The notes beneath the pieces are model-generated. The model searched no databases. It was given only the letters and a program-made list of their open reading frames with translations, and was not told where the DNA came from. From Paenibacillus sp. TCA20 (GTDB taxonomy: Bacteria; Bacillota; Bacilli; Paenibacillales; Paenibacillaceae): a stretch of DNA of 64,000 nt. The translations under genes were made by a program, and so were the position numbers. The DNA is taken from contig NZ_BBIW01000003.1 of NCBI RefSeq assembly GCF_000732325.1, positions 62,001 through 126,000 of the forward strand, in the 5' to 3' direction. Numbering within the stretch: position 1 is the stretch's first letter; the number at the start of each line of letters is the position of its first letter. Positions 7,571 to 16,479 of this stretch are shown here, piece by piece.

Positions 7571-10500
7571 ATGCCGCTTCATATGATGATTGGACGAGCC
7601 GGCAGTGGAAAAAGCACGGCCATTATGAATCAAATTACGGCTCAGCTGCATGAGAACCCTGCAGGAAATCCTATAATCCTTATCGTTCCGGAACAGGCTT
7701 CCTTCCAGGCAGAATCCGAAATGATTCGTTCTCAAGGCGTGAACGGCTCCGTCCGAGCCCAAGTGCTTGATTTTCGCAGGCTCAGCTTGAGAGTAATGCA
7801 GGAAACGGGAGGCTCGGCTCTTATTCCGATTCGGGCCGAAGGCAAGAAAATGCTGCTCTACAAAATTATGCAAAAGCGCAAGGATGAGCTTAAAATATTC
7901 TCTGCATCGGGTACACAAATGGGATTTGCCCATCAACTAAGTTCCCTGTATGCGGAAATGAAGCGATACGGAACTCAGGAACAATCTTTGAAGGAAGAGC
8001 TTGAGCGAGTAATGGAGGTGCCTTTCGCAGGTGCGATTCTGCATCACAAGATTCATGATATTTTAACCGTATACCGGGACTTCGAGGAAGAAGTATCCCG
8101 ATTATACATGGATGAAGAAGATACACTGGACAAATTGGCAGAGCGAATCCCGTCCTCGGATTATGTGAAGCAGGCTGATGTTTGGATTGACGGCTTCCGC
8201 AGCTTTACTCCGCAGGAGCTCTCCGTTATCAGACAATTACTGCTGAATGCGAACTCCGTAACCATATCGCTGACTCTGGACAAGCCTTATGATGCGATGA
8301 ATATGCCGAATGAAATGAACTTGTTCTACTCTGCAGGCATGTCTTACGTCAAACTGAAAGGAATCGCTGAAGATACAGCAATAGAATGTACTACAGATCA
8401 CTTACCGACCGATCCCTCTCCCTCGCCTCGTTATGCAGCTTCGGCGCTTGCGCATCTGGAAGCAGGCTTCGAGGGCCGCCGCGTCCGTATGAAGGATGCA
8501 GGTCATGAAGGAATTCATGTTTTTGCGGCCGAGAACAGAAGAGCTGAGGTCGAAGGCGTCCTGCGAGAAATCAGACGATTGGCAAGAGAAGAAGGAGTTC
8601 GTTACCGGGATATGGCAGTCCTTGTCCGCAATCTCGGTGATTATGGGCATATCGTCGCACCCTTGTTCAAGGATTACGATGTTCCCTATTTCCTGGACGA
8701 GCGCAGAGATGAGCTGCATCATCCGCTTGCCGAGTTGATCAGGTCCGCTCTGGATGTCATCAATAGACGATGGAAGTATGAGGACGTATTCCGGGCGGTG
8801 AAGACGGATCTGCTGCTGCCTCTCGATGGGTCCGTTAGTCGATACGATATGGATATGCTGGAGAACTACGTGCTGGCATCCGGAATTTCCGGCTATAGAT
8901 GGACAGACGGCAAGCCGTGGAAGGGAGTGCCGAGTTTGTCCCTCGAAGAAGATGGGCCAGCTGGTTCTGAGCTTAATCGCAGCCGGTTCCTGTACTTAAT
9001 GGAGAAATGTCGTGAGACGATTGTATCCCCATTGTTTACCTTTGAGAAGAGGTTCAAAAAAGCGAAGACGGCCAAGGAGCAATGTATCGCTCTATTCAAG
9101 CTGCTAGAGGATGCAGACATCGCTCGTAAACTGGATGCACTGAGCAGCAAGGCGCTGGAGGAAGGAAGTCCTGAGCAGGCTCGGGAGCATCGGGGGATCT
9201 GGACCGCGGTTCTGGATTTGCTGGATCAAGTCGTGGAAATGATGGGCACCGAGCATTTGGATGCCGAGCTGTTTGCAGGAGTCATAGAGACAGGACTGGC
9301 TGAGCTGAAGCTGGGACTGATTCCTCCTGCACTGGATCAAGTGCTTGTCGGAAGTCTGGATCGATCTCGGACAGGTAAGGTCAGTCATGTATTTATTCTT
9401 GGTGCAACAGACGGTGTCATGCCGCAAATCCAGCAGGAGGAAGGAGTTCTAACGGCTTCGGAAAGATCCGTGCTTACGGAGTATGGCATGCAGCTAGGTC
9501 CTGACGTGACACGCAAAATGCTGGATGAACGCTTCTTAATCTATGCTGCGTTTACCCAAGCGAGCCACAGTCTATGGATCAGCTATCCTCTTGCAGATGA
9601 AGACGGCAAGTCCCTCCACCCTTCAGAAATGATTCGTCATTTGAAGCGGATGTTTCCTGGGCTGGAGGAGCGTCCGCTGCTCTCCCGGCCGGGACAAGCA
9701 CCCGAATGGAAGGAGCAAGCAGGCTTCCTGCTTCGTCCCGACCTAACAATGTCCTATCTGATGGGTGAGCTTCGGGAATGGCGAAGAGGAAAGAACATCG
9801 AGGAGTCCTGGTGGGAGGTATATAACTGGTACCTCGCACATCCGGAAATGCAGGTTCGACTTGAACGAATGCTCGAATCTGTATTTTATAAGAACCGTAC
9901 TCGCACGCTCACGAAGGAGACGAGCTTCAAGCTGTACGGAACACAGCTCAAGACCAGTGTATCTCGTATGGAACGGTTTGCCTTATGCCCTTTCTCTCAT
10001 TTTGTCTCGTTCGGTCTGAAGCTGAAGGAGAGACAAGTGTATCGTCTTAAGGCCCCTGATATCGGACAGCTGTTTCATGCGGCACTCAGCAAAATGGCGA
10101 TGAAGCTGAAGGAGCAGAACTTAAGCTGGGCGAACCTCAGCCGTGAGGAGTGCGTTTCCTATGCAGAGGAGACCGTGGATGTACTAGCACCTCAGCTGCA
10201 AGGTGAAATTTTGCTGAGTACACAGCGTTATGGATATATTTTTCGCAAGCTCAAAAATATCGTAAGCCGAGCTTCCATTATACTGGGTGAGCAGTCTAGA
10301 AGGGGCAGCTTTGAACCCTTGGCACTGGAGCTTGATTTTGGTCCGGACAAGCCGCTGCCCCCGCTGACATTTACATTAGATAATGGCGTTGTCATGCAAA
10401 TTGTAGGCCGAATTGACCGGGTAGATGTAGCCGAAGGAGAAGATGGCGAAATTTTACTTCGGGTTATTGATTATAAATCCAGCCAGACCGATCTGAAGCT

Positions 10501-11098
10501 GCATGAGGTGTTTTACGGTCTGTCGCTGCAGATGCTCACATATCTGGATGTATTGCTGACTTACGCGGAGGAGTGGATCGGAACAGAGGCTCATCCTGCG
10601 GGCGTGCTCTATTTCCATGTGCATAATCCTCTCCTTCAATCTGCCAATGGCATGGGCTCCGAGCAAGCTGAACAGGAGCTGCTCAAGCGATTTAAGATGA
10701 AGGGATTATTGCTCGCGGATCGGGAAGTGATCGGGAAGATGGATACCTCTCTGGAGAAAGGATACTCTTCAATCCTTCCGGTCGCCGTAAAAACGGATGG
10801 TGGATTCTACAGCAGCTCGTCAGTTGCGACAGAGGAGCAGTGGGATATGCTGCTGAGCTCGGTACGCGGGACGATTCAAGATATCGGAACACGAATAACG
10901 AATGGAGATGTGTCGATATCTCCTTATCGCATGCAGCAGCAAAGTGCCTGTACGTTCTGTCCGTTGAAATCGGTATGCCAGTTTGATGAGAGCATGCCAG
11001 GCAGTGAGTACAATTTACTCAAGAGACCGGACAAGAAGCAGGCTTGGGATTTATTTAACAGGGAAGGAGGAGAACAAGCATATGAACATGATTCCTAA
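7571..11098 (+). CDS. addB: ATP-dependent helicase/nuclease AddB
   Basis: A 1175-residue subunit of the AddAB DNA-end resection complex, which processes double-strand breaks and makes 3' tails for RecA loading at Chi. Walker A GRAGSGKS lies at residues 8-15. The C-terminal nuclease domain has RVIDYKSSQ near residue 968. Its iron-sulfur cluster cysteines are Cys 806, 1127, 1130 and 1136, the same spacing as in B. subtilis AddB. The remaining helicase motifs are degenerate, as usual for this subunit. The start at 7571 follows GAAAGGGAGG. addA begins inside its 3' end. Confidence 0.97.
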   Translation: MPLHMMIGRAGSGKSTAIMNQITAQLHENPAGNPIILIVPEQASFQAESEMIRSQGVNGSVRAQVLDFRRLSLRVMQETGGSALIPIRAEGKKMLLYKIMQKRKDELKIFSASGTQMGFAHQLSSLYAEMKRYGTQEQSLKEELERVMEVPFAGAILHHKIHDILTVYRDFEEEVSRLYMDEEDTLDKLAERIPSSDYVKQADVWIDGFRSFTPQELSVIRQLLLNANSVTISLTLDKPYDAMNMPNEMNLFYSAGMSYVKLKGIAEDTAIECTTDHLPTDPSPSPRYAASALAHLEAGFEGRRVRMKDAGHEGIHVFAAENRRAEVEGVLREIRRLAREEGVRYRDMAVLVRNLGDYGHIVAPLFKDYDVPYFLDERRDELHHPLAELIRSALDVINRRWKYEDVFRAVKTDLLLPLDGSVSRYDMDMLENYVLASGISGYRWTDGKPWKGVPSLSLEEDGPAGSELNRSRFLYLMEKCRETIVSPLFTFEKRFKKAKTAKEQCIALFKLLEDADIARKLDALSSKALEEGSPEQAREHRGIWTAVLDLLDQVVEMMGTEHLDAELFAGVIETGLAELKLGLIPPALDQVLVGSLDRSRTGKVSHVFILGATDGVMPQIQQEEGVLTASERSVLTEYGMQLGPDVTRKMLDERFLIYAAFTQASHSLWISYPLADEDGKSLHPSEMIRHLKRMFPGLEERPLLSRPGQAPEWKEQAGFLLRPDLTMSYLMGELREWRRGKNIEESWWEVYNWYLAHPEMQVRLERMLESVFYKNRTRTLTKETSFKLYGTQLKTSVSRMERFALCPFSHFVSFGLKLKERQVYRLKAPDIGQLFHAALSKMAMKLKEQNLSWANLSREECVSYAEETVDVLAPQLQGEILLSTQRYGYIFRKLKNIVSRASIILGEQSRRGSFEPLALELDFGPDKPLPPLTFTLDNGVVMQIVGRIDRVDVAEGEDGEILLRVIDYKSSQTDLKLHEVFYGLSLQMLTYLDVLLTYAEEWIGTEAHPAGVLYFHVHNPLLQSANGMGSEQAEQELLKRFKMKGLLLADREVIGKMDTSLEKGYSSILPVAVKTDGGFYSSSSVATEEQWDMLLSSVRGTIQDIGTRITNGDVSISPYRMQQQSACTFCPLKSVCQFDESMPGSEYNLLKRPDKKQAWDLFNREGGEQAYEHDS

Positions 11099-14000
11099 GC
11101 CGGAAGGAAGCTTCTGGAGCGACGACCAATGGAAGGCGATTGCTTCTTCTGGAGAAGACATGCTCGTGGCTGCGGCTGCGGGCTCAGGGAAGACCGCTGT
11201 ACTGGTCGAGCGGATCATTCGTAAAATATCAGATCCTGAAGCAGGGTACAGCGTGGACAGGCTGCTCATTGCGACTTTTACCAAGGCAGCAGCTTCGGAG
11301 ATGCGGGAGAGGATTCGTGAAGCACTGGAAGCATTGCAGGAGCAGAGCCCAGGAAGCGAGCATCTAGCCAGACAGCTGACGCTGCTTGGCAGAGCTCCAA
11401 TTACTACGCTTCATTCCTTCTGTATGGAGATCATTCGGCGATATTATCAGCTGATTCCTCTGGATCCCTCATTCCGAATTCTGAACGAATACGAAGCAGA
11501 GCTTATGCGTCAGGAGCTGCTGATGGAGCTGTTTGAAGAAAAGTACGGAGAGGAAAGCGAAGGAAGCGATTTTCGCAGGCTTGTGGATTGGTTCAGTGGA
11601 GAGCGCAGCGATGACGCCATGTATGGACTTGTCCAGAGGCTGTATGATTTTGCCCGCAGTCATTCATGGCCCGAACACTGGCTCTCCGAGATGGCAGCCG
11701 CATTTGAGGTGCAATCATTGGATGAGCTGAGCAATACGGAGTGGGTAGCAAGCATTATGAGAGATGCAGAGCTGGCTCTGGGCGGAGCATCAGATCAGCT
11801 CAAGCAGGCACTTGCTATTGCACAGGAGCCGGAGGGTCCGGCAGCTTATGCGGAGACCTTTACCGAGGATCTGGAGATGGTGGAGCGGCTGCTGAATCAG
11901 GTTCGGAGCGGATCATGGTCCGAACTGTATGATGTGTTCAACAGCGCAGCCTTTGGCAAGCTCAAATCGGTACGTAAAGGTCAGGCTGATCCGGGTCTTC
12001 AGGAGAGAGCGAAGGATCTGAGAGAATCGGTGAAGAAGACCGTGACGGAGCTGAAATCGGTCATGTTCGGCAGAACACCGGAGCAGTTTCTGATCGAGCT
12101 GTCGAAGATTGCACCACTGATGAAAAAGCTTGCCGAGATCGTCATCCTATTCGGAGAACGATTTACTCGAGAGAAGCAATCCAAAGGGGTCGTTGATTTC
12201 AGCGATTTGGAGCATTATGCGCTCCAGATCCTGCGTCATACCGATTCCACTCCTGAACAGTCGTATCCTTCGGATGCAGCAATAGAATACAGGCAGCAGT
12301 TTGACGAAGTACTCCTGGATGAATATCAGGATACCAATACGGTTCAGGAGGATATTGTGAGCCTCATCTCCCGTGAGCATCCCGGGAACAGGTTCATGGT
12401 TGGTGATGTCAAGCAGAGCATATACCGCTTCCGTCTAGCTGAGCCCGGCTTATTCCTGGACAAATACAGAAGGTATGACCATGACGGAGGCGGAGAAGGT
12501 CTGCGTATTGATCTGGCACGCAATTTTAGAAGCCGCAAGGAAGTCGTCGATGCGGTCAACATGCTGTTTAGACAGATTATGAATGCCGGTGTGGCAGAGA
12601 TTGAATACGATGACGCTGCCGCACTGACCTTTGGTGCCTCATTCCCAGAGACATCCGAATCGTTAGAAGAAGAGTATACACCGGAGCTTGTACTCATTGA
12701 TCGTGCCGGAACAGGCTCTCTGGAAGAGGCCGAGACGATAGAAAGCGATACAGCAGATGCCTCGTCTGAGCAAGTTGAACAGCTGGAGATGGAAACGGCG
12801 GAGCTGGAGGCGTCCTATATAGCGGCCCGCATTCACCAGATGGTCGGCAATACGGGAGAAGCAGCGCAAATCTATGACAAGCATACCAAACTCATGAGAC
12901 CGGCGAAGTATGGAGATATCGTTATTTTGCTTCGATCAGCCAGAATATGGACGCCTCTGATGATGGAGGTGCTGAAACGGGAAGGAATACCGGTTACCGG
13001 TGATCAGAGCAAGGGATTTTTTGAAGCTACGGAAGTAGAAATTATGCTGTCTCTTCTGCAAATTGTGGATAATCCCCAGCAGGATATTCCGCTGGCTTCG
13101 GTGCTTCGGTCTCCAATTGTAGGGCTGGATGAAGAGGAGCTTGCTCTGGTTCGTCTGTCTGGCAAAAATATATCGTTCTATGATGCGATGATGAAGACCA
13201 TTGCAGACGCAGGAAATTCAGGTGTAGCTCAGGCGAACGATAATACGATAACCGAGATTCGCGAGAACAGTGAACGACAGACAGCACAGCTGGAAATGGA
13301 ATTCGCTCTCAGAGAGGCTGGTGCAGCGACAGAGGCGATAGATATTTCAGTAGATCGTAAGGAAGATCGTGCAGATGGATTTATTGAAGAACCGTCAACA
13401 GAACGATTCGTAAATGAACAGGCAGCTGCGCTGCTGGATACAACGAAAGCTGGGGAAGAGGCTGAAGATAGTCCTCCTCTGCATGAACGTACGCCTGCAG
13501 CTGGTGTCGCGCTAGTAGACAAGCTTCGGGAATTTAGCGAATCGCTTGAGCAATGGAGGAATGATGCACGTAATGGGAGCTTGAGTGAGCTGATCTGGCG
13601 GATTTATCAGGACACGGGTTATCTGGACTGGGTCGTGGGTCTGCCTGGCGGGATGCAGCGCAGCCGCAATCTGCAGGCACTGTATGACCGGGCCAAGCAG
13701 TACGAGAGCTCGACTTCCAATCGGGGCCTATTTCGGTTTCTCACGTTCGTTGCCAGACTGAAGGACCACGGCGGTGATCTCGGTACAGTCAGTGGATCAG
13801 GGGATACAGAGCAAGCAGTTCGCATTATGACGATCCATCGAAGCAAAGGCCTCGAGTTTCCGATCGTTTTTGTAGCAGGAATGTCCAAAATGTTCAATCA
13901 GCAAGATCTGAACTCTCCATTCATGATGCATAAGGAACTGGGCTTTGGTCCGAGATTCATTGATGAGGATAATCGGGTCGGCTATCCAACGCTCGCTAAT

Positions 14001-15260
14001 CTGGCGATCCGGAGGCGTGCACATGCTGAGCTGCTGGCCGAGGAGATGCGGGTGCTGTACGTGGCGCTCACTCGTCCTAAGGAAAAGATGATTCTGATCG
14101 GAACAGTCAAGGATGCAGCTGCCCGGGCACTTGCCTGGTCGCAGATCAAGGATCTGCCAACGATGCTCCTGCCGGAAACTCTTCTTGCTTCGGGAAGAAG
14201 CTATATGGACTGGGTAGGTCCGGCATTGTTCCGTCATCCGGACGGGAAGCCGCTTCGGGACATGGCTGGGATGGAGAATATGGAGAATATGCCACATCGG
14301 ATCTTCGGCGAGGATGCAGCGCATTGGATCGTTTCCATTGTGCCCAGCCAATCGGTTCAAGGCTTAGCCAGTGGAGTGCTGCCTGATGAAGAAGGAATCG
14401 ATGAGGAGCGGATGCTTCGCACAGCCGCACTTTTGGAGCGCAGACCTGTGTTGACTAAGCTGGAGGAGAAGGAAGACACAGCTCAGATGATCGATCATGC
14501 TCTCTCCTGGACGTATCCATACATGGCAGCAGCGAGGACTCCGGCCAGTACTTCTGTTACCGAGATGAAGGCACTTCTGGCATCACAGGACCGCCCTTCA
14601 TTGGAGTGGATGGACGAGCTGGAGCTCCATGGTGCTCGCGCGGAGTCCAGAGAGACACTCCATCTGCGGCGGCCGAAATTTATGAGCGAGGCTTTGCTCA
14701 CACCAACCGAAAGAGGTACGGTCTATCACACGATTATGCAACACATGCCGATGATCTCAGAAATGAATCTTGATCTGATTAAGGAGACCATCGGAAGGTT
14801 GATAGAGATCAATATTTTGCTGCCCCATCAAGCAGAAGCCGTTGAGCCGGAACAAATATTCAGGTTCTACGAGAGTGAGCCTGGACAACAGCTGACAAGA
14901 GCGGCATGGATTAGAAGAGAGATGCCGTTCAGCTACGGGCTTCCGGCAGATGAGACAGATGAAGGTCTATTCATGCCTTCCTCTCATGAGGAGGCTTCAA
15001 GGCTGCAGAGTGAGCTAGGTCAAGAGACGGTTCTGATCCGCGGTATTGTGGATTGCTTGTATGAGGTGGATGGCAAACGTGTGCTGCTGGATTATAAGAC
15101 AGACAAGGTGCTCGAGCATAAGGGCGGTGTTGCCCAGCTGGCGCATGGCTACCGATTCCAGCTTGATCTCTATGCACGAGCGTTAAAGGATATTTTAGAT
15201 TATGAAATTGATGAAAAATGGCTTTATTTCTTTGATGCGGATACGGCAGTGAAGCTCTAG
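11082..15260 (+). CDS. addA: ATP-dependent helicase/nuclease AddA
   Basis: The 1392-residue motor and nuclease subunit of AddAB. Walker A AGSGKT lies at 33-38, the UvrD-type DEYQDTN box at about 413, and the IHRSKGLEFP helicase motif at about 915. A RecB-like C-terminal nuclease motif (VLLDYKTDK) surrounds D1337. The ATG at 11082 is chosen because GGGAAGGAGG precedes it and the helicase begins there, although the frame is open from 10983. It overlaps the addB stop by 17 bases, suggesting translational coupling. It is about 160 residues longer than B. subtilis AddA, largely through an acidic low-complexity insertion at about residues 712-806. Confidence 0.96.
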   Translation: MNMIPKPEGSFWSDDQWKAIASSGEDMLVAAAAGSGKTAVLVERIIRKISDPEAGYSVDRLLIATFTKAAASEMRERIREALEALQEQSPGSEHLARQLTLLGRAPITTLHSFCMEIIRRYYQLIPLDPSFRILNEYEAELMRQELLMELFEEKYGEESEGSDFRRLVDWFSGERSDDAMYGLVQRLYDFARSHSWPEHWLSEMAAAFEVQSLDELSNTEWVASIMRDAELALGGASDQLKQALAIAQEPEGPAAYAETFTEDLEMVERLLNQVRSGSWSELYDVFNSAAFGKLKSVRKGQADPGLQERAKDLRESVKKTVTELKSVMFGRTPEQFLIELSKIAPLMKKLAEIVILFGERFTREKQSKGVVDFSDLEHYALQILRHTDSTPEQSYPSDAAIEYRQQFDEVLLDEYQDTNTVQEDIVSLISREHPGNRFMVGDVKQSIYRFRLAEPGLFLDKYRRYDHDGGGEGLRIDLARNFRSRKEVVDAVNMLFRQIMNAGVAEIEYDDAAALTFGASFPETSESLEEEYTPELVLIDRAGTGSLEEAETIESDTADASSEQVEQLEMETAELEASYIAARIHQMVGNTGEAAQIYDKHTKLMRPAKYGDIVILLRSARIWTPLMMEVLKREGIPVTGDQSKGFFEATEVEIMLSLLQIVDNPQQDIPLASVLRSPIVGLDEEELALVRLSGKNISFYDAMMKTIADAGNSGVAQANDNTITEIRENSERQTAQLEMEFALREAGAATEAIDISVDRKEDRADGFIEEPSTERFVNEQAAALLDTTKAGEEAEDSPPLHERTPAAGVALVDKLREFSESLEQWRNDARNGSLSELIWRIYQDTGYLDWVVGLPGGMQRSRNLQALYDRAKQYESSTSNRGLFRFLTFVARLKDHGGDLGTVSGSGDTEQAVRIMTIHRSKGLEFPIVFVAGMSKMFNQQDLNSPFMMHKELGFGPRFIDEDNRVGYPTLANLAIRRRAHAELLAEEMRVLYVALTRPKEKMILIGTVKDAAARALAWSQIKDLPTMLLPETLLASGRSYMDWVGPALFRHPDGKPLRDMAGMENMENMPHRIFGEDAAHWIVSIVPSQSVQGLASGVLPDEEGIDEERMLRTAALLERRPVLTKLEEKEDTAQMIDHALSWTYPYMAAARTPASTSVTEMKALLASQDRPSLEWMDELELHGARAESRETLHLRRPKFMSEALLTPTERGTVYHTIMQHMPMISEMNLDLIKETIGRLIEINILLPHQAEAVEPEQIFRFYESEPGQQLTRAAWIRREMPFSYGLPADETDEGLFMPSSHEEASRLQSELGQETVLIRGIVDCLYEVDGKRVLLDYKTDKVLEHKGGVAQLAHGYRFQLDLYARALKDILDYEIDEKWLYFFDADTAVKL

Positions 15261-15291
15261 AAATGCGGCGTAAAGGAGTGAGAGAGACAAT

Positions 15292-16479
15292 ATGCGGATA
15301 TTGCATACGGGGGATTGGCATTTCGGTAAGACGCTGGAAGGCAGAAGCAGGCTTAAAGAGCAGGAAGCATTTGTGGACGAGCTGGTTACTCTTGCGGATG
15401 AGGAACAGGCAGACGTCATCCTAATGGCAGGTGATGTATATGATTCCGTCAATCCGCCTGCGGCAGCAGAGGAGCTCTTCTACGACGCCTGTGCCCGTCT
15501 TACGTCAGGAGGAAGACCTCTTGTGGTCATCGCAGGGAACCACGATCAGCCGGAGCGTGTCGCTTCGGTCTCTCCTCTGGTAAACAATCGAGGCATTACT
15601 CTTGTTGGGATGCCAACCTCCGAGATTATAACGGTTAATGCCGCGCGAACGGGGGAAGTCGCAAGAGTCGCGGCACTTCCTTATCCTTCGGAGTCGAGGC
15701 TAAACGAGCTGCTCACAGATGACGCTGAAGAGCAGGGAATGCGTAAGGCATATAGTGAACGCGTCGGTGAGCTGATGCGGCATCTGGGCAGCTCTTTTCG
15801 GCAGGATACTGTTAATTTAGCGATGAGCCACATCTATGTCCTTGGCGGTCTTGAATCCGACTCCGAAAGACCTATTCAGGTAGGCGGTGCTTACACGGTG
15901 GATCCTTCGGCACTGGCCATAGGCGCACAATATACTGCGCTCGGACACCTGCATAGGCCGCAAATGGTCAAAGGTGAAGGGATGATGCGTTACAGCGGAT
16001 CTCCACTTGCGTACAGCTTCTCCGAATCCGGACAGACCAAATCGGTTGTTATGGTTGATGTTGCACCCGGAGGTATACCTGCAGCAAGTGAGGTATATCT
16101 GAGCAGCGGCAAGCCGCTTGTTCGGTGGAAGGCTCAGGAAGGTCTCGCTCAGGTATATCATTGGCTGGAAGAGGGCAGAGACGCGAATGCCTATATTGAT
16201 CTGGAGATTTCGCTGAGTGAGGCGATGTCTCTCGGAGAGATTCAGAAGCTTCGCAAGGCCCGTGAGGGGATTATTCACATCCGTCCGGTATACCCCGAAA
16301 TGCTGACAGAGGAGCTGCGTTCAGCTCGTTCCGAGCTGCCTGTGCATGAGGTGTTCCGCCGATTTTACCAGCGGCAAACCGGGGGGGCCGTGCCTGATGA
16401 CAGCCTGGTTCGACTATTCCTTGAACTGGTCCATGAGGAGGAGTCGTCAGCAGAAGGGGAAGAGGGGGCCGTGTTATGA
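15292..16479 (+). CDS. sbcD: Exonuclease SbcCD, subunit D
   Basis: A 395-residue metallophosphoesterase subunit of SbcCD, the bacterial Mre11. It cuts hairpins and blocked DNA ends together with SbcC. Metal-binding motifs appear in order: GDWH (D8, H10), AGDVYD near residue 46, GNHD at 82-85, and the late ALGHLHRPQ His motif near residue 220. The start ATG at 15292 follows AAAGGAGTGAGAG. It is 31 bases after addA and overlaps sbcC by four bases (ATGA). It is therefore part of an addB-addA-sbcD-sbcC operon. Confidence 0.96.
   Translation: MRILHTGDWHFGKTLEGRSRLKEQEAFVDELVTLADEEQADVILMAGDVYDSVNPPAAAEELFYDACARLTSGGRPLVVIAGNHDQPERVASVSPLVNNRGITLVGMPTSEIITVNAARTGEVARVAALPYPSESRLNELLTDDAEEQGMRKAYSERVGELMRHLGSSFRQDTVNLAMSHIYVLGGLESDSERPIQVGGAYTVDPSALAIGAQYTALGHLHRPQMVKGEGMMRYSGSPLAYSFSESGQTKSVVMVDVAPGGIPAASEVYLSSGKPLVRWKAQEGLAQVYHWLEEGRDANAYIDLEISLSEAMSLGEIQKLRKAREGIIHIRPVYPEMLTEELRSARSELPVHEVFRRFYQRQTGGAVPDDSLVRLFLELVHEEESSAEGEEGAVL

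Noticed and set aside
13797-14360. 187-codon minus-strand open frame inside addA
   Set aside because: It is antisense to the conserved helicase region, with His/Cys-rich nonsense composition, so a shadow frame.
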